The notes beneath the pieces are model-generated. The model had not been told where the DNA came from. It was given only the letters and a program-made list of their open reading frames with translations, and ran no database searches. This document shows, piece after piece, positions 25,847 through 34,350 of a DNA stretch of 64,000 nt. Every line of letters begins with the position of its first letter. Positions within the stretch are counted from its first letter, which is position 1. This DNA is from Bacteroides sp. 519 (GTDB taxonomy: Bacteria; Bacteroidota; Bacteroidia; Bacteroidales; Bacteroidaceae), in contig NZ_QVMJ01000023.1 of the NCBI RefSeq assembly GCF_010500955.1, positions 17,649 to 81,648 on the forward strand. Reading direction: 5' to 3'. Both the position numbers and the translations under genes were made by a program.

Positions 25847-26557
25847 ATGTATAAGCACCTAAACCTTTTCTTTTTTGTGTGTACGGTAACCGTATTTGCA
25901 CATGCTCAGTGGAGCCCAAAAGATTCTTTAAATTTACGTCGTATCCTTGATGGAGATGGTGAAATCAAACTTAACCCTAATGCAGTTAAGCAAATTGATT
26001 TCGGATCTTTTGTAGGAACACCACTAATGTCGACAGACAAACCCGCATTACAATATGATACAAGTTTACCCTATGCTCCAAAGAAAGCAGATATTGTATT
26101 AACTACTCAACCCTATACAGCTCTTACCAAGTTTAATTATGATCCAATATATAAAAGGAAAATAAAGGTTGGACCTAACACGTGGCGCAATGATACATTG
26201 CCAAGAGCAATTTATTTAAGAAGGTACACTAACTGGGCGGATCATCCTTTTGCAAAAGGTAACAGGCAATCTCTTGAAGAGATAGAAGCCTCTGGCCTAC
26301 GGTATAACCCGATTGGTGAACGTGCTAATAATCAGCCTGTAGGTACATGGCGACCAGTACCAGGCGCTAGCAGGGTAACTACACACATGTCTGGGTTTAC
26401 AGTAGGTGGATTAGATTTCAATGCCGTTTTTACCAGAGAATTCTGGGATAAGTCGATAGAGAGACGAAGAAACAGAACATTGGAGGTTTTGAAAAATTAT
26501 GGAGATTCTACCACTGTTCTGTATAACGAAGAGATAAGGAAGACAAAGATTCCCTGA
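25847..26557 (+). CDS. DUF4858-like exported protein
   Basis: 236 residues with a signal peptide (HLNLFFFVCTVTVFAHAQ). The mature sequence starts WSPKDSLNLRRILDGDGEI and has Tyr/Pro/Asn-rich segments (TTQPYTALTKFNYDP) without known catalytic motifs. It resembles DUF4858 proteins of Bacteroides from memory. Last gene of the run that starts with the ECF sigma factor; 20 bp behind the previous gene. An 826-bp gene-free repeat island follows. Confidence 0.55.
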   Translation: MYKHLNLFFFVCTVTVFAHAQWSPKDSLNLRRILDGDGEIKLNPNAVKQIDFGSFVGTPLMSTDKPALQYDTSLPYAPKKADIVLTTQPYTALTKFNYDPIYKRKIKVGPNTWRNDTLPRAIYLRRYTNWADHPFAKGNRQSLEEIEASGLRYNPIGERANNQPVGTWRPVPGASRVTTHMSGFTVGGLDFNAVFTREFWDKSIERRRNRTLEVLKNYGDSTTVLYNEEIRKTKIP

Positions 26558-26753
26558 GATGTATGTGCTTAACTCCTCTACACAAAAGTTTAAAATGAAA
26601 AATTTGTCGTCATTCAACACGCGGAGGCTTTATTGATTTGATTAACAGTGTGTTAAATGCGTGTTGAATGCCGTGTTGAGAAACATTGTTACAACTATTT
26701 CGTCACGCTTTCAACACGCTTTATTTTGAGCTTTGACCTCTAACAATAGTAGG

Positions 26754-26828
26754 GACTTTCCGATAGAAAACCCTGTACTCTTCCGCATAATAATCCATAC
26801 TTTTCCATGAAATAGTCCATACTTCTAC
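26754..26828. repeat. Phased array: 4 x 22-bp ACTTTTCC units
   Basis: Degenerate cores (GACTTTCC, TACTCTTCC, TACTTTTCC, TACTTCTAC) start at 26754, 26776, 26798 and 26820, exactly 22 bp apart. It directly precedes the TATATA array of element A copy 2. No equivalent was seen beside copy 1. Confidence 0.65.
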
Positions 26829-26832
26829 GCAA

Positions 26833-26933
26833 GCTATATAGCATTGGGATTCCAGTCTATATAGATGAGTGCCTTCGATCTATATAGCACCGACCCCTCG
26901 AACTATATAGCATTGACCCCTCGATCTATATAG
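26833..26933. repeat. Phased array: 5 x 23-bp CTATATAG units (element A, copy 2)
   Basis: Cores with CTATATAG start at 26833, 26856, 26879, 26902 and 26925, a strict 23-bp period, as in copy 1 at 3718-3818. Some inter-core words are shared with copy 1 (CATTGACCCCTCG), others differ. Confidence 0.85.
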
Positions 26934-26954
26934 AAAGATATTTTACTTGTTATT

Positions 26955-27068
26955 GAACAGCACTTTTCTCCCGGTAGGATAAAGGTTTTCTCCTACCGGG
27001 ATGAAGCGTTCATCCTACCGGGAGAAACCGTTTCTCCTACCGGGAGAAAGGCTTCATGCTACCGGGAT
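26955..27068. repeat. Phased array: 5 x 22-bp CTACCGGG units (element A, copy 2)
   Basis: Second copy of the block at 3829-3942: same length, same five cores (first one inverted), two substitutions. The join to the TATATA array is 12 bp longer than in copy 1. From 27069 to 27209 nothing recognisable was seen. Confidence 0.9.
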
Positions 27069-27209
27069 GAAAGAGTTATAATATTGTGATTCAAAGTATG
27101 AACAATGTAGGGTCAACACGATAGTTGTATTAAACAAATCTTAATAAAATAAGGATTGAGTACTAAATCTATTAAAGGGTGTTATTATAAATTGTATATA
27201 GTTATAGAA

Positions 27210-27241
27210 TTTGCATAGTATGGTATACTGCCCTATATTTG
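27210..27241 (+). promoter_or_regulatory. Strong Bacteroides-type promoter
   Basis: TTTG at 27210-27213 and TATATTTG at 27234-27241, 20 bp apart: a full match to the -33/-7 consensus. No gene starts within 140 bp, but a terminator follows at 27286. Confidence 0.7.
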
Positions 27242-27247
27242 CACTGT

Positions 27248-27316
27248 GTTTTTCATAGTATTAGATTTTAAGGTTAACAAAGATTGGCTGCTCGGGATGA
27301 GTAGCCTTTTTATTTT
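27248..27316 (+). ncRNA. Candidate small RNA (about 70 nt)
   Basis: Bounded by the promoter at 27210-27241 and an intrinsic terminator: GGCTGCTC (27286-27293), loop GGGAT, GAGTAGCC (27299-27306), then TTTTTATTTT. The 5' part (TTCATAGTATTAGATTTTAA, GGTTAACAAAGATTGG) has no long reading frame. From memory, similar 5' segments occur before many short terminator-ended transcripts in Bacteroides, possibly a paralogous sRNA family; not verified. Confidence 0.6.
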
Positions 27317-27383
27317 GTGGAGTATTGATCTATTTCTCTTTGGCCACATGGCTCTTAATATAAAACAATAAAACTCTTTATTT

Positions 27384-27767
27384 ATGAGAAACAAACGTTT
27401 AATCTACTTCATTGCTACTATAATAATTATATGTCTGGGCCTTGCATCCCGAAAGTTTGGAGCCATGTTGCCCACATTTATAGCAGAATATTCGGGAGAT
27501 GCCTTGTGGGCAGCAATGGTTTATTTGGGTTTACGATTCCTTTTTCCCTCACTCCGTATGCCTACAACAGCTTTAGTTGCACTTTTATTTTCGTATTTCA
27601 TAGAAATAACACAATTATATCAGGCTGATTGGATAAATTCCATACGTAATACAACCGTAGGAGCTTTAATTCTGGGACATGGATTTTTATGGACCGATTT
27701 AGTATGTTATACAGTAGGGGTTATACTTGTTTTTATCATAGACCGACTGTTTTTTGTTTCCCGATAA
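27384..27767 (+). CDS. DUF2809 membrane protein
   Basis: 127 residues, four predicted membrane helices, with LASRKFGAMLPTFIAEYSGDALWAAMVYLGLRF cut into helix 1-2 connection and second helix, and the family-like SYFIEITQLYQADWINSIR followed by GALILGHGFLWTDLVCY. DUF2809 proteins are small integral membrane proteins of unknown function. It precedes queH by 48 bp; no functional link is known. Confidence 0.8.
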   Translation: MRNKRLIYFIATIIIICLGLASRKFGAMLPTFIAEYSGDALWAAMVYLGLRFLFPSLRMPTTALVALLFSYFIEITQLYQADWINSIRNTTVGALILGHGFLWTDLVCYTVGVILVFIIDRLFFVSR

Positions 27768-27815
27768 TAACGAGATTGCATATTTTTATCTTACTTTGCA
27801 GCAAGTTTTATTATT

Positions 27816-28370
27816 ATGGAAAAAGTACTTTTACATACTTGCTGCGCCCCTTGCTCATCTGCAATTATTGAATGGATGTTGAATAATGATATCCGCCCGG
27901 TTATTTTTTATTTCAATCCTAATATTTATCCGCTTGAAGAATATAATATCCGGAAAGCCGAATGTACTCGTTACGCCCAATCGAAAGGTATTGAAATCAT
28001 TGATGGGGATTACGAACACGAACAATGGTTGGAATGTATTTCCGGATTAGAGCATGAACCGGAAAGAGGAAACCGTTGCTTGAAATGTTTTAAAATGCGC
28101 TTATTGGCAAGTGCACAAAAGGCTTCCGAACTGGGAATAACCCGTTTCACAACAACCCTTGCATCTTCCAGATGGAAAAGTCTGGATCAGATTGCCGAAG
28201 CAGGTATAGAGGCCGCTTCACAGGTTCCGGGAACTGAGTTTTGGGAAAAGAACTGGCGCAAAGGAGGATTGAGCGAAAGAAGAAGAGAGTTATTAGCCGA
28301 AAATAATTTTTATAATCAGCAATATTGCGGATGTGAATTTAGCATTTATAAATTGAAAGTTGAAAGTTGA
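27816..28370 (+). CDS. queH: Epoxyqueuosine reductase QueH
   Basis: 184 residues of the DUF208/QueH family. The N-terminal HTCCAPCSS and the pair RCLKCFKMR provide the cysteines that bind an Fe-S cluster; further family marks are YFNPNIYPLEEYNIRK, TTLASSRWKSLDQI and a C-terminal QQYCGCEFS. QueH performs the last step of queuosine formation in tRNA, replacing the unrelated QueG. It lies 7 kb from yhhQ-queC-queF, with its own TTACTTTGC promoter-like element about 20 bp upstream. Confidence 0.93.
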   Translation: MEKVLLHTCCAPCSSAIIEWMLNNDIRPVIFYFNPNIYPLEEYNIRKAECTRYAQSKGIEIIDGDYEHEQWLECISGLEHEPERGNRCLKCFKMRLLASAQKASELGITRFTTTLASSRWKSLDQIAEAGIEAASQVPGTEFWEKNWRKGGLSERRRELLAENNFYNQQYCGCEFSIYKLKVES

Positions 28371-28430
28371 AAATTGAAAGTTATGCCATGCGGCATCGTA
28401 ATTTTCAACTTTCAACTTTCAATCCTCAAT
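28363..28430. repeat. Compound hairpin of GTTGAAAGTTGAAAATTG words
   Basis: Left arm GTTGAAAGTTGAAAATTGAA, right arm TTTTCAACTTTCAACTTTCA. The centre contains CCATGCGGCATCG (28386-28398). It lies between the convergent queH and TPR-like genes. The loop core also occurs, with different arms, at 31367 and 39580. Confidence 0.8.
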
Positions 28431-29513
28431 TTACAACCCTTTAACTCTACTTAAATAGGCGTCACAATTATTCCTTTTATCAAAGGCTTCTGCTAGTTCA
28501 TAAGCTTTCTGATAGAAATAGTCTTTTAGGGTTTCAATATCATACACGCCGGATTCTGTGTAAAGTTCAAACTCGGTTGGAAGTTCCAAAGAAATAGTCT
28601 TTTCTGTTTTTAACAGAAGTTTAAGCCCTTCAACCAAATAGTAATAAAAATCGTATTTGGTATATCCGTCTGTATCCAATGCCCAAGGCAAGTACCGCTG
28701 AATGTATTTTAGTGTCTTTTCTTTGTCTTTATCAGCAAGATAACTAATAAGCATTCCTCCGTAGGAAATTAGGTTAGGGTTTTCTTTTTGCTCTTCCATT
28801 TCATTTTCTCCTTTGCTGAATAGTTCGGCAGCCAGTTCGTGCTTTCCGTTTTTCTGTGCATGATAGAGTAATGTACAGAAAGTACGTGCCGGAACCTGAG
28901 AGCAGGTATGAACATGTATTTGCTTATTTAGAAGTGGCTGAGCCCGGTTATATGCTTCATCAAAATTACCGGTTTCCAGGTAATAATCTAATTCATAATC
29001 CAATGTACAGGCCACACAGTTGTCAACATCATCCTGCGGACAAGTATTGCGCAGGTCGAGGTATTCTTTAGCCTGATCGTATTTATTAATGCTGAGGGTT
29101 TCGGTGTAAAGCCTGTCGTAATAAGCCCGTAAACCATGTCCGTTGCGGGTAAGACGGTTTTTGAAATCTTCCAGAATCGTTTCTATCTGTTCCATTGATA
29201 CTTCCGGATTATTGTACATGGAACCCAGAATCCATTTGTATTCCCAAAGAAAATCATTTTCGTCGAACCAGTCCGGATGCTGTTCGTAAGCATTCAGAAT
29301 CCAGCTGAAGTTTGTTACCAATTCATTGTCTGATGGAAGGAAATAGCATTCGTGAATAAGTTGCATACGTATGTCGTATCCCCATTCAACATCATCATTA
29401 TCATCGGCAATAACAGCAGCTTGTTTTAATAACTGTACTTTATCTTTGTATGTCAGGCTTTTATTATTTTCTACCTGATATATTATTTTCTGTATTTCTA
29501 AAGTGTATATCAT
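28431..29513 (-). CDS. TPR-like helical-repeat protein beside HSP90 paralogue
   Basis: 360 residues, cytoplasmic, all-helical and acidic. Repeat-like segments of 35-40 residues (LSINKYDQAKEYLDLRNTC, YYLETGNFDEAYNRAQPLLN, AQKNGKHELAAELFSKGENE) suggest TPR-type repeats through most of the protein. No catalytic motif. It starts 6 bp after the HSP90-family gene on the same strand, so it is probably co-translated and may be a client adaptor or co-chaperone. Partner role is inferred from context only. Confidence 0.65.
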   Translation of the reverse strand: MIYTLEIQKIIYQVENNKSLTYKDKVQLLKQAAVIADDNDDVEWGYDIRMQLIHECYFLPSDNELVTNFSWILNAYEQHPDWFDENDFLWEYKWILGSMYNNPEVSMEQIETILEDFKNRLTRNGHGLRAYYDRLYTETLSINKYDQAKEYLDLRNTCPQDDVDNCVACTLDYELDYYLETGNFDEAYNRAQPLLNKQIHVHTCSQVPARTFCTLLYHAQKNGKHELAAELFSKGENEMEEQKENPNLISYGGMLISYLADKDKEKTLKYIQRYLPWALDTDGYTKYDFYYYLVEGLKLLLKTEKTISLELPTEFELYTESGVYDIETLKDYFYQKAYELAEAFDKRNNCDAYLSRVKGL

Positions 29514-29519
29514 TGTGTT

Positions 29520-31295
29520 TTAATTTTTATTGATTAATCCTAGGAAATCTTGCATTCCCATAACAATTAAGCGGTAAAGAGATTCGTTAAATAGGTTCAT
29601 ACCATCGTCGTTTACCGGATACTTGCCCAACAAAAGCGATTGTATGTATAATATGTTTACGATAGATTCAAAAACAACTACATCGTTTATTTCTGTAAGT
29701 TTCAGAATTAATTCATTGTTTGCATTCATGCAAAGTGTAGGGGTTGTTTTCTGAACTTTGGGCTTAAATGCACCTAGAACAGCATTCAACGGGTTATTTG
29801 CATTACTAGTATCCTGAGCAATTTTTTCGCTGGCAACGAATATAACCGGAGTATCTGCTGGGGTGAAATATTTTAATTTGCATATTACACCCATAGGCTT
29901 AAGCAGTACATTGCAGCGCTCTTCAAAGCTTCTGTATTCGGGATGTTGAGTATATGAAACCTCTTTAAAACTATTCAGAATAAACGAAGGAGAAATTTTC
30001 TCAATCTTAATATCGAATTGGCGGGTGGCTTTCTTTAGTAGTGCTTCATCAAAAGTGTAAGCAGCATTAATAACCAACATTCCCTGTGAAGAAGCGATTC
30101 GCCTGATTTGTTTAAAATCATCCAGTAATGGAGTATAATAAATATGGGTTTCGTTATTGCGGATACTCTTAAAGTTACGTGTTCCCTTGTTGGTTTCGAA
30201 CGGAAGTGTATCCATAAATAAAGAAAACAATTCGTTATCTTCGGCTGCAATAGCTTTAATATACAGATAATGTATGTCTAATATTTTATTAAACAAATCG
30301 ATATTACTGTGCAGAAGTCCCTTTAAATGATTCTTCAGGGCTGTACCTATTTCTTTAGACGCTTCACGAAGTTCTTCATTGTTAACCAATGATTCGCGCG
30401 AAGCGGTAGAGGAAAGGTTTTCCACATTCAATATACATTTCACAAAGAATGCCCAGGAAGGTAGCAAATTGCAATCGTCTTCACCCAAAAGCATTCTTTT
30501 TAAATATATTTTATGGGTTAACTTGCCCGAGAACTGTGTTCTGTAAGGTAGAATGTAAATAACCCCTGTTATTTTTCCCGCATTGGTTTTAATAGGGAAA
30601 GCATCCAGAAAAGAACTTTGGAATTCATCTCTACCGTACTTAAGTAAATCTTCTTTATTTGCATTGGGGTTGAGCCATACCGGGTTCTGTTCGTTGATTT
30701 GTTCACGTTCGGTTTCATTACTCAAAAAGATCGGGTAGGGTAGTGCTTTACCATAATAAGTGAGGTTGCGTTTAAATGTTTCGTATTCAAACAAATGTTT
30801 CCATTCACTTTTGGGTTTTAGTATTACCTTCGTTCCAATGGGGCGTTCATCATTAAGAGTAATTGTTTCATAGGTTCCATCGGCTTTGCCACACCATCTT
30901 ATTGTTTCCTTGGTTATGGCCGAACGGGTTTCAAATATAATGTCGTTGCTAACCACAAAACAAGAAAGCAGGCCGATACCGAACCGGCCAATGAAGTCGG
31001 CCGATGAAAATGAATCCCGTTTAGAACTTTCTCCTATAACTGTAAGTACCTGATGTATATCGTTTTCTGTCAGCCCAATTCCATTATCGGTAAAACTCAT
31101 TGTGCCATCACTATGTAAAATGACCTCTATGTTGCCCACAAAGTTTTCGTCCAGACTGCGAAAAGCAGTTATAGCATCGATACCATTTTGAAGTAATTCA
31201 CGTACAAACGTGTTTGGGTTACTATAAATGTGCTCTGAGAGCAGTGATATCATACCTTTCAGGTTAACCTGAAACAAATGATTTTTATTCTCCAT
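29520..31295 (-). CDS. HSP90-family protein (HtpG paralogue)
   Basis: 591 residues from the Met at 31295 (MENKNHLFQVNLKG); the open frame continues to 31388, but those 31 residues translate a repeat hairpin. The N-terminal GHKL ATPase site is clear: FVRELLQNGIDAI (Glu33, Asn37, Asp40), FTDNGIGL (Asp near 77) and GRFGIGLLSCFVV (lid glycines). A middle domain with the catalytic-Arg region (TASRESLVNNEEL) follows. It is shorter than classical HtpG and the C-terminal part is diverged, so dimerisation may differ. It sits between Sel1-repeat and TPR-like genes. Confidence 0.85.
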   Translation of the reverse strand: MENKNHLFQVNLKGMISLLSEHIYSNPNTFVRELLQNGIDAITAFRSLDENFVGNIEVILHSDGTMSFTDNGIGLTENDIHQVLTVIGESSKRDSFSSADFIGRFGIGLLSCFVVSNDIIFETRSAITKETIRWCGKADGTYETITLNDERPIGTKVILKPKSEWKHLFEYETFKRNLTYYGKALPYPIFLSNETEREQINEQNPVWLNPNANKEDLLKYGRDEFQSSFLDAFPIKTNAGKITGVIYILPYRTQFSGKLTHKIYLKRMLLGEDDCNLLPSWAFFVKCILNVENLSSTASRESLVNNEELREASKEIGTALKNHLKGLLHSNIDLFNKILDIHYLYIKAIAAEDNELFSLFMDTLPFETNKGTRNFKSIRNNETHIYYTPLLDDFKQIRRIASSQGMLVINAAYTFDEALLKKATRQFDIKIEKISPSFILNSFKEVSYTQHPEYRSFEERCNVLLKPMGVICKLKYFTPADTPVIFVASEKIAQDTSNANNPLNAVLGAFKPKVQKTTPTLCMNANNELILKLTEINDVVVFESIVNILYIQSLLLGKYPVNDDGMNLFNESLYRLIVMGMQDFLGLINKN

Positions 31296-31309
31296 AATTG
31301 TTTTAGTTT

Positions 31310-31450
31310 TGAGTTTTGAGTAATGAGTTATGAGTAATGAGTCTTGAGTAATGAGTTTTGAGTTTTCCTGCGGCATCGCCAAACTCATAACTCAAAACTC
31401 ATAACTCAAAACTCATAACTCAAAACTCATAACTCAAAACTCATTACTCA
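31310..31450. repeat. Long compound hairpin of GAGTTTTGAGTAATGAG words
   Basis: The left arm has GAGTTTTGAGTAATGAG and GAGTTATGAGTAATGAG words; the right arm is six copies of AACTCATAACTCAA-type complement. The centre CCTGCGGCATCGCC is at 31367-31380. It lies between the Sel1-repeat gene and the HSP90 gene, on the same strand. Same arm words as 7894-7978. Confidence 0.8.
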
Positions 31451-33865
31451 TTACTTTCTACGTCTTCTTCCTGTTACCTTTTCTGCACCCTCATGTCCGT
31501 TATCGGCTGCTTGTTCAAAAAGTTCCATTGCTCTGTTTTCATCTACTTCAACACCATTACCAATCAAATAGCAATTGGCAAGTGTGTATTGTGCATTGGC
31601 ATGATCGCTTTCGGCTGCCTGGGTAAGCAAAGTAATGGCCTCTTCGATATTCTGGGTACAACCTTCACCATTCAGAAGCATTTTACCTTTATAATATGTA
31701 GCAGAAATAATATTGTAGTTTGCTGCCTCATTAAACCAACGGAATGCTTCCTGAAGATTTTCTTTGATACCGAAACCATAATAATAGCAACGGCCGGCAT
31801 TGTACATGCCTCGTGAATAACCATCCTCGGCGGCTTTCAGGTAGTATTTGAATCCTTCCGGTTCATTTTCTTCTACACCAATTCCGTACTCTAAGCATGC
31901 ACCCAGTCCTTCGTTTACATATCCTTGCTCGGCGGCTTTCATATAATAGGGGTAGGCTTTTTCTTTTTCATCTATTCCGGCATAGTCCCATAGATAGTAG
32001 TCGCCAATTTCCATTAAAGCATACGGATATTCACTTTCGGCTGCTTTAGACATCCATTTGAATGACTCGGCTGTGTCATCGGGCACACCTTCCAGACCAT
32101 ATAAGTAATAGCATCCTACTTTGTATTGTGCATACGTATAATTTTGTTCGGCTGCTTTTAGCATATACTCAAGAGCTTTTTTACCATTCTCTTCTACACC
32201 GTAACCTTCTTCGTAGCATAAGGCCAGTTCGGTTAATCCTTTAGCTACATTGGCATCGGCAGCCATTTGCAGATAACGTATGGCTTCATCCGGATTCTCT
32301 TCTGTTCCAAATCCATGGCGATAACAACGGCCAAGTAAGAAATAGGCATAATGGTAACCATTTTCGGCAGCATCTTTTACTAATTCAAACATTTTAGCTG
32401 CGTCTTGTTCTACTCCTTCACCCTCTTCGTACATAAATGCCAGTTCTACTTTACAGTAAGAAGAACCCATCTTGGCACCCAGCGTATAGTATTCTAAGGC
32501 TTTTTCGTAATTCGGCTCTCCGGTTGCTCCCACACGGTGATAACGTCCGGCCATTTCGTAACCATACATATTGTTTAGTTCGGCGGCCTTTTCGTAGTAT
32601 TCAAGAGCTGCTTTGTAATCGGATTCACCATTACTCAATAAACCCTCTTCATTTATAACTCCCAGGCGATAGGCTGAATAACCATCACCTAGCTCCAGCG
32701 CTTTATTGAAAAGTTCAACACTTTTTTCGATGTCTCTTTCTATAATGTCACCGGCATAATACATATATCCTTTGCAAGAGATGGCATCGGTGTAATTCAT
32801 TTCAATGGCTTCATCAAGATAGGCCAATCCTTTTTCTACATCTTTATATTCGTCATTATAAAGATGAAGATAAGCAAGCTGATAGGTGCTGTATGGATCG
32901 TAATACAGATATGCTTTTCGAAGCCAGTTGATGCCACGCTCATTATCCTGCCATTCTTGTCCGGACTGGTGGTAGCAATAAAAAAGACTTCGTGCAACTT
33001 CGGGTCTTCCATAACAGAATGCCTGTTCCATAAGTTTTAAGCCTTCCAGATTGTTTCCTTTGTTGTACTGGAAGAATCCAAGATGCATTGCCGAGAATCC
33101 TGAGCAGTTGTTAGCTAGTACTTTTTCGAAATACGCTGCCGATTCTTCGAGTTTGTCCTCTAATTTAAGGAATAATGCTTTCTGTTCGTAAGCCATCTGT
33201 AGAATAATGTCGTCAACATTGTTGGCCAAAAGTTCATCGATGATTGCTTGGGCTTCGTTGTGCTTTCCTTGCGATGAGAGTATATAATTTTTATATACTG
33301 CGGCTTTCTGTTTGTAAAAAGGAGTAGTTACACTATCCATCAGTTGGCTTCCCCTTTCTTTATCGGGTTCGCCACAGAAGCCTATACAAAGATTATAACC
33401 AAGTAGTACTTTTGCATTCTCACTGCCCCGATCAACAGCTTCTTCCAGTAACTTTAAAAGCATGGGGCGATCTTTGTAATTACGGCGGGGATTGAAACGT
33501 TGCAATGCTTTTTCAATAAGTGCTTCGCACGAACTGGGTGCAAACTTATCAAATAATAAGTTTATTTTTTCCCAGAAGAATTTATAATCTTCATCGTTGA
33601 GGCCTACAGCTGCATTATAATCGTATCCTTTGAAAATCCTTTTAAAGAAATTTTCTGTTTCTTTAGGATCGAATCCGCTTTCAACCGCAATTTCCAAAAC
33701 CGCAAAGGCTTTGAACCATTCGGCTGGTTGTAGCAATGATTGGTGTGTAAATGATGCAAAAGTTTCTGAAGATAAGGAAAGGTTTTTTTGTGCTGAATGG
33801 AATATTTCTGCATAAAATTCTTCTAAACTTTGACTCTCTCTTAAAAATGTCTCAATTAGTTCCAT
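31451..33865 (-). CDS. Sel1-like/TPR repeat protein, 804 residues
   Basis: The first 190 residues are unique helical sequence; from about residue 195 TPR-like then Sel1-like repeats of 36 residues dominate, with the signature A-x2-Y/W-Y-x-K-A-A-E and G-x-G-V-x-x-D/N (ALEYYEKAAELNN, MYEEGEGVEQDA, CYEEGYGVEENG, CYYYGFGIKEN). I count around fifteen such repeats. The C-terminus is basic (TGRRRRK). No signal peptide, so it is cytoplasmic. Such repeats form scaffolds. First gene of the HSP90 cluster; its partnership with the chaperone is inferred. Confidence 0.85.
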   Translation of the reverse strand: MELIETFLRESQSLEEFYAEIFHSAQKNLSLSSETFASFTHQSLLQPAEWFKAFAVLEIAVESGFDPKETENFFKRIFKGYDYNAAVGLNDEDYKFFWEKINLLFDKFAPSSCEALIEKALQRFNPRRNYKDRPMLLKLLEEAVDRGSENAKVLLGYNLCIGFCGEPDKERGSQLMDSVTTPFYKQKAAVYKNYILSSQGKHNEAQAIIDELLANNVDDIILQMAYEQKALFLKLEDKLEESAAYFEKVLANNCSGFSAMHLGFFQYNKGNNLEGLKLMEQAFCYGRPEVARSLFYCYHQSGQEWQDNERGINWLRKAYLYYDPYSTYQLAYLHLYNDEYKDVEKGLAYLDEAIEMNYTDAISCKGYMYYAGDIIERDIEKSVELFNKALELGDGYSAYRLGVINEEGLLSNGESDYKAALEYYEKAAELNNMYGYEMAGRYHRVGATGEPNYEKALEYYTLGAKMGSSYCKVELAFMYEEGEGVEQDAAKMFELVKDAAENGYHYAYFLLGRCYRHGFGTEENPDEAIRYLQMAADANVAKGLTELALCYEEGYGVEENGKKALEYMLKAAEQNYTYAQYKVGCYYLYGLEGVPDDTAESFKWMSKAAESEYPYALMEIGDYYLWDYAGIDEKEKAYPYYMKAAEQGYVNEGLGACLEYGIGVEENEPEGFKYYLKAAEDGYSRGMYNAGRCYYYGFGIKENLQEAFRWFNEAANYNIISATYYKGKMLLNGEGCTQNIEEAITLLTQAAESDHANAQYTLANCYLIGNGVEVDENRAMELFEQAADNGHEGAEKVTGRRRRK

Positions 33866-33974
33866 AGCAATTCTATTTCTGTTGTGTAATATTTGTCGCT
33901 AAATTATAATTAAATTTGGATATAGCGAAGTAAATGTGTTTTATATTCATCAACATTTAGTATTTTTGCTGGCA

Positions 33975-34328
33975 ATGAAGATTCTAAATGTGATATTTTA
34001 CAATTACATGCTTTGGTTCAGGAAGGTTGTTGTACACGAACATAGCATTGTTCCCAGTGCTTTCATGGTGTTAGGAATTGTTATATTATTGCCTTTATGT
34101 GTTGCTATGGACAATTTTATAGAAATTAGTAATAACGATGAACGCGCAAAGTATATATTGGGACTAAGTATTTTGATTTATGCTACCTTGTATTTCTTAT
34201 TGTTATTTAAAGGCAAAGCACAAATAATATTAAAATCTAAACCCAGATTATTTAATAGCTACATACTATCGGCAACTGTTACTTTTTTAATAACAGTGTT
34301 ATCGGTTTGCAGCGTTTTATGGACCTGA
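33975..34328 (+). CDS. Small integral membrane protein, unknown
   Basis: 117 residues from the ATG at 33975. A longer frame begins at a GTG at 33936, but a promoter-like TATTTTTG (33961-33968) falls inside it; the ATG at 34008 is a further alternative. Three likely membrane helices (AFMVLGIVILLPLCVAM, YILGLSILIYATLYFLLLF, YILSATVTFLITVLSV). No family recognised. It is followed by the DUF1080 gene 22 bp on. Confidence 0.5.
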   Translation: MKILNVIFYNYMLWFRKVVVHEHSIVPSAFMVLGIVILLPLCVAMDNFIEISNNDERAKYILGLSILIYATLYFLLLFKGKAQIILKSKPRLFNSYILSATVTFLITVLSVCSVLWT

Positions 34329-34350
34329 TCAACATTATAAACTTTATACC

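Noticed and set aside
3718..27068. 22- and 23-bp arrays as CRISPR arrays
   Set aside because: Only 8-9 bp per unit are repeated, spacers are shared between loci (114 bp with two differences), unit numbers are fixed at four or five, and no cas gene is present.
31296..31388. N-terminal 31 residues of the HSP90 frame
   Set aside because: They translate the GAGTAATGAG-type hairpin; the family start is the Met at 31295.
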